From Lachnospiraceae bacterium (GTDB lineage Bacteria > Bacillota > Clostridia > Lachnospirales > Lachnospiraceae), in the NCBI GenBank assembly GCA_900771955.1, contig CAAGPW010000157.1, forward strand, positions 1 to 46,536: 46,536 nucleotides of DNA, in the 5' to 3' direction. The notes below the pieces were generated by a model, which saw only the letters and a list, made by a program, of their open reading frames with translations, searched no databases and had not been told where the DNA came from. Below are positions 24,824-33,424 of the stretch, piece by piece. Made by a program: the position numbers and the translations under genes. Position 1 is the stretch's first letter; the number at the start of each line of letters is the position of its first letter.

Positions 24824-25933
24824 ATGCGGGAGAAAAGAAAGAACTGGAATCCGGTGCTTGTGTTCATTCTGGGAGTGGCGATCGCAGCTGGATTTCTGCT
24901 TGTCATGGATGGGGCAACCTTCCTCGCAAGCTGGTTTATGATACTGCCGGGCTACGGAATGACAGTGGTCTCAGAGCTTACGGCGAGCGTTTATATTCTG
25001 ATCGTGCTGCTCGCGCTTGGCTATATCGGAGTATTTGCAAAAATGGGTGAAGGCCTTCTGACCGGATTTTATATTGGCGGCTTTATGACTGCGTATTGTA
25101 TCTATGAGATCATCGGACAGTTTTATCTTCAGAGTATGTCAGGAGACGGACAGGTACAGCCGGTGGTACAGATCTTTTTATTTGCGGTTGCGATGTTTTT
25201 GATCGGATTTAATGAGGAGCTGGTATTCCGCGGGATCATTTTAAACCTGTTTTTGGATAAATTCGGAAACAGCAAAAAGGGGATCGTCACGGCGACCGTG
25301 CTTAGCAGTGTGATCTTCGGCGCAGTGCATCTGACGAATATCTTTTCCGGTGTTTCGGTGGCAAGTGCGCTGGTGCAGGCAATTCAGGCGGCAGTTTTAG
25401 GCGGACTGCTCGCGGCGATCTATCTGCGGAGCGGAAATATCTGGATCGTGATCGTGGCGCATGCGCTTACGGATTTTGCGTCAATGCTTTCAAGCGGCAT
25501 TTATGGAATGGGCGATGCGATCGACAGTATCAACCAGCTGTCGTGGCTCAATTTTATCACGGTTCCGATCTTTTTGATCCCGACGCTTGTCCTTTTCCGG
25601 AAAAGCAAGCTTCAGGAGCTGGAGGATAAGAGAAACGGGATCGTTGTGATCCCATCGCAGAAATCATGTGAGCATACAGCGATCGTGTCACTGATCCTCG
25701 GAATGATCGGGATCATGATGGGATGTGCCGGATATGGTCTTGCGTTTGGTGTCGTTGGATTGCTCGGATCCTATACCGCATGGAAAGAGAGCCGCAAGAG
25801 AAACGGAATCCTGATCGCGGCATTTATAACCTCGGGCGCGGCGATCGTGATCTCGTTTATCGCGTGTATCTTTATGCTGGGCGTTATGCCGCAAATGTCA
25901 GACATGAGTGATCTGATGCGCGGTTTTCAATAA
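24824..25933 (+). CDS. CPBP intramembrane metalloprotease with C-terminal DUF4190-like domain
   Basis: This 369-aa membrane protein carries the CPBP (Rce1/CAAX-like, Abi) protease motifs: EELVFR (E131, E132, R136), FGAVH (H169) and VAHALTDF (H213), within about eight transmembrane helices (residues 10-275). After a short basic linker (KSKLQELEDKRNG) a second part (about 288-360) with two or three further helices, SLILGMIGIMMGCAGYG and IAAFITSGAAIVISF, resembles DUF4190. The fusion is somewhat unusual. CPBP proteins process membrane-bound peptides, including bacteriocin-related substrates; here the substrate is unknown. The start at 24824 follows AAAGGAGAAACT. The Nudix gene follows at 24 bases, so the two are likely co-transcribed. 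Its place between mannan genes has no clear functional reason. Confidence 0.85.
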   Translation: MREKRKNWNPVLVFILGVAIAAGFLLVMDGATFLASWFMILPGYGMTVVSELTASVYILIVLLALGYIGVFAKMGEGLLTGFYIGGFMTAYCIYEIIGQFYLQSMSGDGQVQPVVQIFLFAVAMFLIGFNEELVFRGIILNLFLDKFGNSKKGIVTATVLSSVIFGAVHLTNIFSGVSVASALVQAIQAAVLGGLLAAIYLRSGNIWIVIVAHALTDFASMLSSGIYGMGDAIDSINQLSWLNFITVPIFLIPTLVLFRKSKLQELEDKRNGIVVIPSQKSCEHTAIVSLILGMIGIMMGCAGYGLAFGVVGLLGSYTAWKESRKRNGILIAAFITSGAAIVISFIACIFMLGVMPQMSDMSDLMRGFQ

Positions 25934-25957
25934 GAAATACCGGGAAAGGAGAGGCAT

Positions 25958-26584
25958 ATGGGAAATGAAGTAAAAAAATGTATGGGAGTAGAAAAACTGA
26001 CGGATAACCGTTTCCTCAATCTTTATCACATTGACGCGCGTTCCGCGAGCGGACAGCCGTTTGACTACTATTTCGCGTCACGCAACGATGCGGATAACAT
26101 CAAGATAAAGACGAAGGAAGTAAGACCTGAAGGGATCGTGATCTACCCGGTCTTAAAAGATGAGCCGGACAAGGTCGTGATGATACGGCAGTACCGTTAT
26201 CCGCTCGACGCGTATATCTATGAATTTCCTGCCGGATGTATCGATCCGGGCGAGACGAAGGAAATGACGGCGGTGCGCGAGATGAAAGAGGAGACCGGGC
26301 TCGACTTTACGGTCTATGAGGGTGGAAATGACAGTCTGCGCAACCCGTTTTTCATCGGACCCGGCTTTACCGATGAGACGGATGCGTCGGTATTTGGCTA
26401 TGCTTCCGGAACCGTGGCTGACACGCAGAGAGAAGATACGGAGACGCTTGAAGTGATATTTGTAGACAAAAAAGAGGCGAGACGGATCCTTAGGGAAGAG
26501 CGGGTCTGCCTGCGTGCCGCATACCTTTTAATGCAGTTTTTACAGATGGATGCGTCCGCACCGTTTGCGTTTCTGGATGTTTAA
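25958..26584 (+). CDS. Nudix hydrolase (ADP-ribose pyrophosphatase-like)
   Basis: This 208-aa protein has a complete Nudix box at residues 93-115, G-x5-E-x7-REMKEETGL, with E99, R107, E108, E111 and E112 as metal ligands. The preceding EFPAGCID and the N-terminal region with VVMIRQYRYP resemble ADP-ribose pyrophosphatase-type enzymes (NudF), which split nucleotide-sugar-like pyrophosphates. A start behind AAAGGAGAGG is clear. It is probably the second gene of a unit with the CPBP protease. Cleavage of a sugar nucleotide in the locus is possible but not shown. Confidence 0.88.
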   Translation: MGNEVKKCMGVEKLTDNRFLNLYHIDARSASGQPFDYYFASRNDADNIKIKTKEVRPEGIVIYPVLKDEPDKVVMIRQYRYPLDAYIYEFPAGCIDPGETKEMTAVREMKEETGLDFTVYEGGNDSLRNPFFIGPGFTDETDASVFGYASGTVADTQREDTETLEVIFVDKKEARRILREERVCLRAAYLLMQFLQMDASAPFAFLDV

Positions 26585-26625
26585 GTTAATTTAAGCAGTT
26601 TTATCGCAAAAAGTGAGAAAATTAT

Positions 26626-26647
26626 AAGCAAAAATTAAGTATACGAA
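26626..26647 (+). promoter_or_regulatory. conserved element upstream of the first GH36 gene
   Basis: Matches 21778-21799 at 21 of 22 positions, including TAAGTATACGAA. It contains AAATTAAGT (26632-26640), also found in the leaders of the LacI, binding-protein and permease genes. It lies 60-80 bases before the GH36 start codon, within likely promoter range; TGCTATGTT at 26660-26668 is a possible extended -10. Confidence 0.45.
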
Positions 26648-26706
26648 AGCAAAAACCTGTGCTATGTTAGTAACACTGAAAAAGCGGAAATAAGGAGGAG
26701 AAGGAA

Positions 26707-28902
26707 ATGGCAGTTGTTTACCATGAAAAAGAGCACATTTTCAAACTGGACACACCAAATACGAGTTATATCATCGGTATCGTGGACGAAGAAAATTTTG
26801 TCGGACATGTGTATTACGGAAAAAAATTAAAGGATCACAATGTCGGTTATCTGATGGGAACGGAGGAAGCACCGTTTGTTCCGTCAAAGAACAACAGAGA
26901 CCGTGTGTCTTTCCTGGACAGTTTTCCGATGGAGTATCCGTGCAGCGGACTTGGGGATTACCGTGGAAGCTGTTTTGAGGTACGGACAGCGGGCGGACAC
27001 AACGCAGTATCCCTGTCTTATGTATCACACAGGATCTATGCAGGAAAACCGAAGCTCTCCGGACTTCCGGCGACCTTCGCGAAGGAAGGCGAATGTGATA
27101 CCTTAGAGCTTCTCTGCGAAGATAAGGTACTTGGACTTCAGGTCATTTTGATCTACTCCGCGTTTAAGGATGTAGATGTCATTGCAAGAAGCGTAAAGAT
27201 CATCAACAAGGGCAGTGAGGCGGTTTATCTGACCAAAGCGCTTTCCTGCTGTGTAGATATGAACAATCAGGATTTTGAACTGCTCACGATGCACGGTTCC
27301 TGGGCGAGAGAGCGTATGATCGAGTATCGTAAGGTCGGACATGGCTATCAGGGCGTGGAATCTTTCCGTGGAGAATCCAGTCATCAGGATCATCCGTTTA
27401 TGGCACTGAAACAGAAGAACGCAACGCAGGAGAGCGGCAGCGTTTACGGATTCCATTTTGTATATTCCGGAAATTTCGTCGGACAGGTGGAATTAAACCA
27501 GTTTGATATGGTGCGTGCAGTGATGGGAATCCATCCGGAGAACTTCTGCTGGAAACTGGAGCAGAACGCAGAGTTCCAGACACCGGAAGTTGTCATGGTC
27601 TATACCGGGGACGGTCTGGATGGCATGACACACAACTATCATGAGCTGTACCGCAATCATCTGATCCGCAGTGAGTATAAGAACAAGAAGCGTCCGATCC
27701 TCATCAACAACTGGGAAGCGACTTACTTCGATTTCAATACCGAAAAGCTGCTTGCGATCGCAAAGACAGCGGCAGAGCACGGCATCGAGATGTTGGTTAT
27801 GGATGATGGCTGGTTTGGCCACCGCAACGACGACAATACCAGCCTTGGTGACTGGGAAGTCAACGAGACAAAGATCACCGGGGGCTTAAAGGCACTCGTA
27901 GACGAGGTAAATAAGCTCGGTCTGAAATTCGGTATCTGGTTTGAGCCGGAGATGATCTCACCGGATTCCAATCTCTACAAGGAGCATCCGGACTGGGCAC
28001 TTCAGATCCCGGGGCGTGTCGGATCTCTCTGCCGTAACCAGTATGTGCTGGATCTGACCAGAGAGGATGTCAGAGAACACACTTATGAGAGCATTGCAAA
28101 GATCTTACGCAGCGCAAACATTGAGTATGTAAAGTGGGATATGAACCGTCAGCTTACCGATATCGGAAGCTTCGAACTGCCGGCAGACCGTCAGGGTGAG
28201 ATCTACCATCGTTATGTGCTTGCGGTTTACGAATTACAGGAGCGTCTGATGCAGGAATTCCCGCATCTGCTTTTAGAGAACTGCTCCGGCGGCGGCGCGC
28301 GTTTTGATCCGGGTATGTTATACTACAGCCCGCAGATCTGGTGCTCGGATGATACTGATGCGGTAGAGCGCTTAAAGATCCAGGAAGGTACGGCACTCGT
28401 ATATCCGCTTTCCACGATGGGGGCGCATGTATCCGACTGCCCGAACCACACCGTTGGCAGAAGCACACCGTTTGAGACCAGAGGTTATGTGGCACTGGCT
28501 GGTACGTTTGGTTACGAACTTGATATCACAAAGATCTCCGAGGAAGACAGAAAGATGATTCCGGAACAGGTAAAGATGTATCATACCTACAATGATCTGG
28601 TGCGTGAGGGCGATTATTACCGCATCGCGTCTTACCGTGAGAATCATTACTTTGACTGCTATGAAGTGGTTGCAAAGGATAAATCGGAAGCGCTTGTTAC
28701 CTATGTCCAGGTGCTGAACCGTCCGAATTACCACAGCAGAACGATCTGCCTGAAAGGACTTGATCCGGAGAAGCGCTATAAGTTAGAAGGCGCGGAGAAT
28801 GAACGGGTTTACCTTGGTGACACCCTGATGAATGCGGGAATCCGCGTGGAAAATCTGTGGGGAGATTACAAGGGCAGACTGCTTCACTTTGTAGAGGCAT
28901 AA
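26707..28902 (+). CDS. GH36 alpha-galactosidase (AgaA/RafA type)
   Basis: The 731-aa length and sequence match the classical tetrameric GH36 alpha-galactosidases. The N-terminal beta-sandwich domain (about 1-330) is followed by the (beta/alpha)8 barrel with NNWEATYFDFN, MLVMDDGWFGHR, GIWFEPEMIS, the nucleophile D478 in YVKWDMNR, LENCSGGGARFD, and the acid/base D548 in WCSDDTDA. These numbers agree with those reported for AgaA of Geobacillus. It has no signal peptide and would remove alpha-1,6-galactose from imported galactomanno-oligosaccharides or raffinose-type sugars. The ATG follows AAGGAGGAGAAGGAA. A bidirectional terminator separates it from the convergent binding-protein gene. A second, different GH36 enzyme lies at 35907-38039. 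Confidence 0.95.
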   Translation: MAVVYHEKEHIFKLDTPNTSYIIGIVDEENFVGHVYYGKKLKDHNVGYLMGTEEAPFVPSKNNRDRVSFLDSFPMEYPCSGLGDYRGSCFEVRTAGGHNAVSLSYVSHRIYAGKPKLSGLPATFAKEGECDTLELLCEDKVLGLQVILIYSAFKDVDVIARSVKIINKGSEAVYLTKALSCCVDMNNQDFELLTMHGSWARERMIEYRKVGHGYQGVESFRGESSHQDHPFMALKQKNATQESGSVYGFHFVYSGNFVGQVELNQFDMVRAVMGIHPENFCWKLEQNAEFQTPEVVMVYTGDGLDGMTHNYHELYRNHLIRSEYKNKKRPILINNWEATYFDFNTEKLLAIAKTAAEHGIEMLVMDDGWFGHRNDDNTSLGDWEVNETKITGGLKALVDEVNKLGLKFGIWFEPEMISPDSNLYKEHPDWALQIPGRVGSLCRNQYVLDLTREDVREHTYESIAKILRSANIEYVKWDMNRQLTDIGSFELPADRQGEIYHRYVLAVYELQERLMQEFPHLLLENCSGGGARFDPGMLYYSPQIWCSDDTDAVERLKIQEGTALVYPLSTMGAHVSDCPNHTVGRSTPFETRGYVALAGTFGYELDITKISEEDRKMIPEQVKMYHTYNDLVREGDYYRIASYRENHYFDCYEVVAKDKSEALVTYVQVLNRPNYHSRTICLKGLDPEKRYKLEGAENERVYLGDTLMNAGIRVENLWGDYKGRLLHFVEA

Positions 28903-28955
28903 CGATAAAGACCGTCGAAAAAAGAACGGAAAAAGAGAATGAACGGAATAAAAAA

Positions 28956-28991
28956 GGGGACTGCACATCCGGCAGTCCTCTTTCTGTTTTT
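28956..28991. terminator. bidirectional terminator
   Basis: GGGGACTGC (28956-28964) pairs with GCAGTCCTC (28972-28980), one wobble and a 7-base loop, flanked by A5 on the left and TTTCTGTTTTT on the right. It serves both the GH36 gene (+) and the binding-protein gene (-). Confidence 0.85.
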
Positions 28992-29005
28992 ATTTACATG
29001 GATAC

Positions 29006-29986
29006 TTATTTGTAATCAGAAACGTTGCTCTTATCTACTTTTTCAAACGGTACCCAGACGTATTTTCCGTCATCGGTCACGCCGTCCATGGAACCTACGG
29101 ATTCTCCGTTGGCAAGGTGGATCGCAGCCTCAACAGCGGCAGTACCCTGTCCTTTTCCGGACTGGTAAACGGTAAATGCCATATCGCCGTTTTCGATCGC
29201 TTCACAGCCGTTTGCGGTGGCGTCAATGCCGAGAACCGGAAGTTTGTCAAGGTCAATGTTTTCCTCTTTGCAGGCATCAATGATACCGAGAGCCATAGAG
29301 TCGTTGTTGCAGATGACACAGTCCGGGGTAACGCCGGTGTTCAGGAAAACTTTAAAAAGATCCGCTGCGGTGTCCTGATCCCAGTTTGCATAGTCATCGA
29401 ATACATAGTTGATCGTTTTGCCGCTTGCCTCCAAGGTTTCCTTGGCACCTTTGGTACGGCCGATCGTAGCGGAATGTGCTTTTGGCCCTTTTAAGATGAC
29501 GACATTGAGTTCGCTCTTATCAGAAAGCGCGTCCAGTACATATTCTGCCTGATACTGACCGGCAACCTTTTCATCGGAGCCGACATAAATATATTTGTCT
29601 GTTTCGAGGTATTTTTCGTCCGGGCAGCTGTTGATGAATACGATCGGCAGGTTACCCGCGTTTGCCTTTAAAGCGACTACGGTATCGATGGATACCGGGC
29701 TGCAGATGATGGCGTCATAGCCATCGGATTCTGCTGATTTGATAAAATCGGACTGATCTTCAATCGAGCCATCCGCGTCCTTTACATCCAGCTGAATGCC
29801 CTGTTCGGCAGCTGCGGCAGTCGCGCCGTCTACGAGTGTCTGGCGGAAATCATCCATCTCATTTAACGAAAGTAATATCTTAATGCCACTGTTTCCGGAA
29901 GAAGCAGACGAGCTGTTTCCGCATCCGGCAAAGGCTGTCAGTGCAAAGATGACGGCAGCCATCAGAATTCCAAGTTTCTTTTTCAT
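29006..29986 (-). CDS. orphan sugar-binding lipoprotein (ribose-binding type, PBP1)
   Basis: This 326-aa protein has a lipoprotein signal peptide (MKKKLGILMAAVIFALTAF-AGC, lipid cysteine C22) and a periplasmic-binding-protein type I fold of the ribose/galactose group: IKILLSLNEMDDFRQTL, DAIICSPVSIDTV, LNVVILKGPKAHSATIGRTKG, PDCVICNNDSMALGIIDA and VLGIDATANGCEAI. No matching permease or ATPase genes are near. Instead it is coupled to the upstream chemoreceptor gene: its ATG overlaps that gene's TGA by four bases, and translation probably continues from one to the other. The simple reading is a ligand-recognition subunit for chemotaxis, bound to the outer face of the membrane. The ligand is likely a monosaccharide, possibly mannose or galactose given the locus. 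Confidence 0.9.
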   Translation of the reverse strand: MKKKLGILMAAVIFALTAFAGCGNSSSASSGNSGIKILLSLNEMDDFRQTLVDGATAAAAEQGIQLDVKDADGSIEDQSDFIKSAESDGYDAIICSPVSIDTVVALKANAGNLPIVFINSCPDEKYLETDKYIYVGSDEKVAGQYQAEYVLDALSDKSELNVVILKGPKAHSATIGRTKGAKETLEASGKTINYVFDDYANWDQDTAADLFKVFLNTGVTPDCVICNNDSMALGIIDACKEENIDLDKLPVLGIDATANGCEAIENGDMAFTVYQSGKGQGTAAVEAAIHLANGESVGSMDGVTDDGKYVWVPFEKVDKSNVSDYK

Positions 29987-32007
29987 GATTCGTTCGCTCC
30001 CTTCGAAATTTTGAACATGTTGACCTGATCCGCCAGTTCCTGAGCAGATTCTGTCAGTTCTCTCGCGTCGTTCGCAACGGTCTTGCTGTTGTCCGTGATG
30101 TGGTTTGCCTGTTCTACCATGGTATCGGAGGTCGCAAGGATCTCTTCGGAGCTTGCAGCCTGTTCCTCGGAAATTGCGGCTACGTTGCTCGCAACATCAT
30201 CTACTTTTTCGACTTTTTCAATGACCTGCTGAACCAGACCGCTGACCGCGTCGATGTTGTTAAAGATCGCGTCAAAGGTCTTTAACGCATCCTCAACGAG
30301 ACGGCTGCTTTCGTTGATATTGCCTGCGCTGTCGTCCGCCTGGGATACTGCGTCTTTTACCAGATCGTTGATCTCGTGGATCAGATTTTCGATATCGCGT
30401 ACCGAATCGGCACTGGTCTGCGCAAGCTGTCCGATCTCACCGGCAACAACTGCGAATCCCTTGCCGGCTTCTCCGGCTCTGGCAGCTTCGATCGAAGCGT
30501 TTAAGGAGAGCAGGTTGGTCTGATCGGCGATTCCCGCGATCACGTTGGTGATGTTTGTGATCTCGCTGGAAGCCTTTCCGACCTTGTCGATCGCTTCTTG
30601 TAAATGGAGTACGGAGTCGTTGATGTCGGTCATTGCCGCGCCGACACGCTGCATATCGGATTTGCCCTGGCGGGAAATGGTGACGGTCTCTTTCATCTTG
30701 TCATCCACTTCTTCGCTGTTCTTTCTGGTATCGGCAACAACCATCGCAAGAGTGGTTGCGTTCTGGGCGATATCATTGACAGAAAGAGAAAGCTGTTCCA
30801 CGGTGCTGTTTAATTCCTTCATGGACTGACTCTGTGTGGTGGAAGCGTCAAGCATCTGGTCAGAGACCGTGTTGCTGTTATCCGCCTGGGAGTGCAGTTT
30901 GTCAGATACACTGTAAATTGATGCGATCATACCGCGCATGGTGGAAACGAATTTCTCCACACCGCGTCCCATACGACCGATCTCGTCGTTGCTCTTTGTC
31001 TTTACTTCCACGGTGAAATCGCCGTCTGTCATCGAAGTGATGATGGAAGTAAGCTCCTTGATCGGGCGGATCGTAAAGTGGATGACACGTTCGATCAAAA
31101 CAGCGAGGATCAGAACGGAGATCAGACCTACTAAGATCATGTCAGTCCGTACCTTGTTGACATCCTTATAAATAATGGAAGTCGGAATATAGGAAACAAG
31201 AATCCAGTCCGTACCGGAAATCTCCGAGAACGCGGTCATGTTTCCATCAATCTTTGTCAGAGAGTAATCGCCGTCAGCGACTTTGGCTCCGACATCCTTT
31301 AAAAAGGCATCGCCGGAATCATTCAGTCTGGTTGAGATCATCGAGCTGTCACGGTGCGCAAGGATGGAGCCGTCTTTCGGGTTTACGAGAAACGCCTGGG
31401 CATCATCCATCTCGATGAAGCTGTTTACGATGATACTGATACGGTCCAAAGACAGATCCGCGGAAATTACCTTTAAGGTGTCGGAACCGTCATTTAAAAT
31501 ACCGGAAGCACTGATAACGGCATCCCCGTCTTCGTTGGTATAGGCATCGGTAAAGCCCATGTTGACATGGGTCAGACCGTCTTTATACCACTCGGAAGAA
31601 GTCGGATCGCTGTCCTTCTTGGAAGAATCGTCCGCCGTGATGAGTGTACCGTTTTCGTCTGCAATATAAAGACCGTCCGGGTAATTATCGTTAAAGCCGC
31701 AGTAGCCGTTTAAGATCTGCTTTAAGGCGGCATCATCCGGTTTGGTCTGTTCGATCGTCTTTTTGGCTACCTGGAAAGAAGACAGGTTTTCATTTAACCA
31801 TGCCTCGATCTCGTTCGACTGGTTTTCGATCGAAGAACTGAGCAGGTTTTCCGAATAAGACGATATGATCGACTTGGAAATAAAATAGGATATTCCGGTC
31901 AGCACCAGTACAATGATGATGGTGAGCGGAAGAATCGTCCCAAGAAGCTTGGTCTTAATGGAAAGCATCTTTTCGGGATTCTTTTCATTGGATTGTTTTG
32001 GTTTCAT
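29983..32007 (-). CDS. methyl-accepting chemotaxis protein with dCache sensor
   Basis: A 674-aa chemoreceptor. The N-terminal cytoplasmic tail is followed by TM1 (residues 21-43), a large extracytoplasmic region (44-285) with dCache features such as DGLYIADENGTLITADD, a second membrane segment (289-309), a HAMP domain (310-360), and the cytoplasmic signalling domain with its conserved hairpin tip around residues 488-530 (IADQTNLLSLNASIEAARAG). The ATG at 32007 is preceded by AGAGAGGA. It belongs to an operon with the binding lipoprotein, transcribed from a promoter at 32072-32100 that overlaps a palindrome. The position inside the mannan locus, between GH36 and LacI, suggests attraction toward a plant-glycan sugar. 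CheW is encoded at 12303; CheA is not in the window. Confidence 0.93.
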   Translation of the reverse strand: MKPKQSNEKNPEKMLSIKTKLLGTILPLTIIIVLVLTGISYFISKSIISSYSENLLSSSIENQSNEIEAWLNENLSSFQVAKKTIEQTKPDDAALKQILNGYCGFNDNYPDGLYIADENGTLITADDSSKKDSDPTSSEWYKDGLTHVNMGFTDAYTNEDGDAVISASGILNDGSDTLKVISADLSLDRISIIVNSFIEMDDAQAFLVNPKDGSILAHRDSSMISTRLNDSGDAFLKDVGAKVADGDYSLTKIDGNMTAFSEISGTDWILVSYIPTSIIYKDVNKVRTDMILVGLISVLILAVLIERVIHFTIRPIKELTSIITSMTDGDFTVEVKTKSNDEIGRMGRGVEKFVSTMRGMIASIYSVSDKLHSQADNSNTVSDQMLDASTTQSQSMKELNSTVEQLSLSVNDIAQNATTLAMVVADTRKNSEEVDDKMKETVTISRQGKSDMQRVGAAMTDINDSVLHLQEAIDKVGKASSEITNITNVIAGIADQTNLLSLNASIEAARAGEAGKGFAVVAGEIGQLAQTSADSVRDIENLIHEINDLVKDAVSQADDSAGNINESSRLVEDALKTFDAIFNNIDAVSGLVQQVIEKVEKVDDVASNVAAISEEQAASSEEILATSDTMVEQANHITDNSKTVANDARELTESAQELADQVNMFKISKGANES

Positions 32008-32071
32008 TCGTATTCATTCCTCTCTAAAATAATATAGCTATTTCTGTAGAAGTATCATGTAGTCGGTTCTT

Positions 32072-32119
32072 ATTATAAGCTTTTTTTTAACAAAATTCAA
32101 GGTTGAAACCCTTGAATTT
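32072..32119 (-). promoter_or_regulatory. promoter and palindromic operator of the chemoreceptor operon
   Basis: On the minus strand, TTGAAT (32100-32095), 17 bp, TATAAT (32077-32072). The -35 lies within a perfect inverted repeat: AAATTCAAGG (32093-32102) and CCTTGAATTT (32110-32119) with a 7-base centre. This placement suits a repressor; the neighbouring LacI or AraC proteins are candidates. Confidence 0.65.
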
Positions 32120-32186
32120 AGCGGCGTTGTGGACGATTTCCGATTAGCTGAAATTAGCCCTGTAAAACAAATGTCGATTTGGAATA

Positions 32187-32238
32187 TTGACAAAATCAGG
32201 AATTGACTTTAAAATAAAATTAAGTTTAATTAGCTTAA
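32187..32238 (+). promoter_or_regulatory. promoter and LacI-type operator of the LacI-family gene
   Basis: TTGACA (32187-32192), exactly 17 bp, TAAAAT (32210-32215). Directly downstream, TTAAG (32220-32224) and CTTAA (32234-32238) flank TTTAATTAG to form a 19-base pseudo-palindrome, a typical LacI-family operator position for autorepression. Its right part AATTAGCTT recurs in the palindrome at 40963-40978. Confidence 0.65.
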
Positions 32239-32270
32239 AAAAAGCAAAAAAGTTTTTGAGGGGTGTGCAT

Positions 32271-33311
32271 ATGGCGAAAGCAGTAAAGCTGGCAGACATA
32301 GCAGTAAAATTAGGAGTTAGCACCGTTACGGTCTCGAAGGCGCTTTCCGGACAGAAGGGCGTCAGCGAGCCGATGAGGGAAAAGATAAAGCAGCTTGCGG
32401 ATGAGATGGGGTACAAACCACCATCGGCGATGAAGCAGCAGCGGCAGGCAAAGAGTTATAATATCGGTGTGCTGGTATCTGACCGGTATCTGGATAAGTA
32501 TGATTCGTTTTATTGGAAGATGTATCAGTGTGTGGCGACAAAGGCAGTGCAGAAGGACTGCTTTACAATGCTTGAAGTAGTCACTTATGAGAATGAAATG
32601 GAGATTACGCTTCCAAAGATCGTTTTGGAACACAAGGTAGACGGTATTGTGATCGTAGGTAAGCTGTCGGGCGAGTATCTGAAGGAATTGAAGGAAAGAT
32701 GCAACATTCCGACGGTATATCTGGATTTCTATGATGAGCATGTGATCGAGGATTCCGTGATCTCAAACAGCTATTACGGTTCCTACCTTCTGACCAATTA
32801 CCTGTTTGAGCAGGGACACAGAAAGATCGCCTATGTGGGAACGCTTCTTATCACGGCGAGTATCACCGACCGGTATTTCGGATACGCGAAGTCCATGATG
32901 GAACATGGTGTACAGATTCCGAAAGAGTGGGTCATCCCGGATCGTGATATGAAATATGGTCTGATCAATTTTGATGGCAAACTTGAGAATTATAAGGATC
33001 AGCCGACCGCTTATGTCTGCAACAGTGATCTGACCGCGAGTTTCCTGATCAAAAAGTTAAATGAGCAGGGACTTTCCGTTCCGGAGGATGTGTCGGTCGT
33101 CGGGTTTGACAATTATCTGTATCCGGGTCTTTGTGAGATCGGGATCACGACCTATGAAGTGGATATGAAAGAGATGGCGAGAAAAGCACTCCATATCCTG
33201 ATCAAGAAGATGAATGGGGAGCATTACCGTCAGGGAATCTCGATCGTAGAGGGGCATATGGTCCACAAAGACAGCGTGAGATCCTTAGAGGGCGGCAGTG
33301 AATCAGAGTAA
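32271..33311 (+). CDS. LacI-family transcriptional regulator
   Basis: A 346-aa LacI-family regulator. The N-terminal helix-turn-helix is clear (VKLADIAVKLGVSTVTVSKA, residues 5-24), then the hinge helix near KQLADEMGY and the PBP1-like effector domain (YNIGVLVSD, LEHKVDGIVIVG, SYYGSYLLTNYLFEQGHRKIAYVG, DVSVVGFDNYLYP). The real start is the ATG at 32271 behind GAGGGG; the frame is open further upstream without a proper site. It lies between the chemoreceptor operon (divergent) and the GH2/GH36 genes, and is the best candidate for a local mannan regulator. It probably represses itself through the pseudo-palindrome at 32220-32238, with relief by a mannooligosaccharide or related sugar (inference). 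Confidence 0.93.
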   Translation: MAKAVKLADIAVKLGVSTVTVSKALSGQKGVSEPMREKIKQLADEMGYKPPSAMKQQRQAKSYNIGVLVSDRYLDKYDSFYWKMYQCVATKAVQKDCFTMLEVVTYENEMEITLPKIVLEHKVDGIVIVGKLSGEYLKELKERCNIPTVYLDFYDEHVIEDSVISNSYYGSYLLTNYLFEQGHRKIAYVGTLLITASITDRYFGYAKSMMEHGVQIPKEWVIPDRDMKYGLINFDGKLENYKDQPTAYVCNSDLTASFLIKKLNEQGLSVPEDVSVVGFDNYLYPGLCEIGITTYEVDMKEMARKALHILIKKMNGEHYRQGISIVEGHMVHKDSVRSLEGGSESE

Positions 33312-33320
33312 AGCAGCTTG

Positions 33321-33378
33321 AAAAAAGTACCTTGATTTTATTTCAGAGTTTTGAAATGAGAGAAGGGTACTTTTTTGT
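33321..33378 (+). terminator. terminator after the LacI-family gene
   Basis: AAAAAAGTACC (33321-33331) pairs with GGTACTTTTTT (33366-33376). An inner ATTTCA/TTGAAAT stem lies between, and the tail continues into TTTTTTGTTTT. No separate promoter for the GH2 gene was seen in the remaining 46 bases, so some read-through is likely. Confidence 0.75.
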
Positions 33379-33424
33379 TTTAGAGAGCCGGATGGCTGGA
33401 AAGTAGAAAGGAGAAGGCAAAAAA

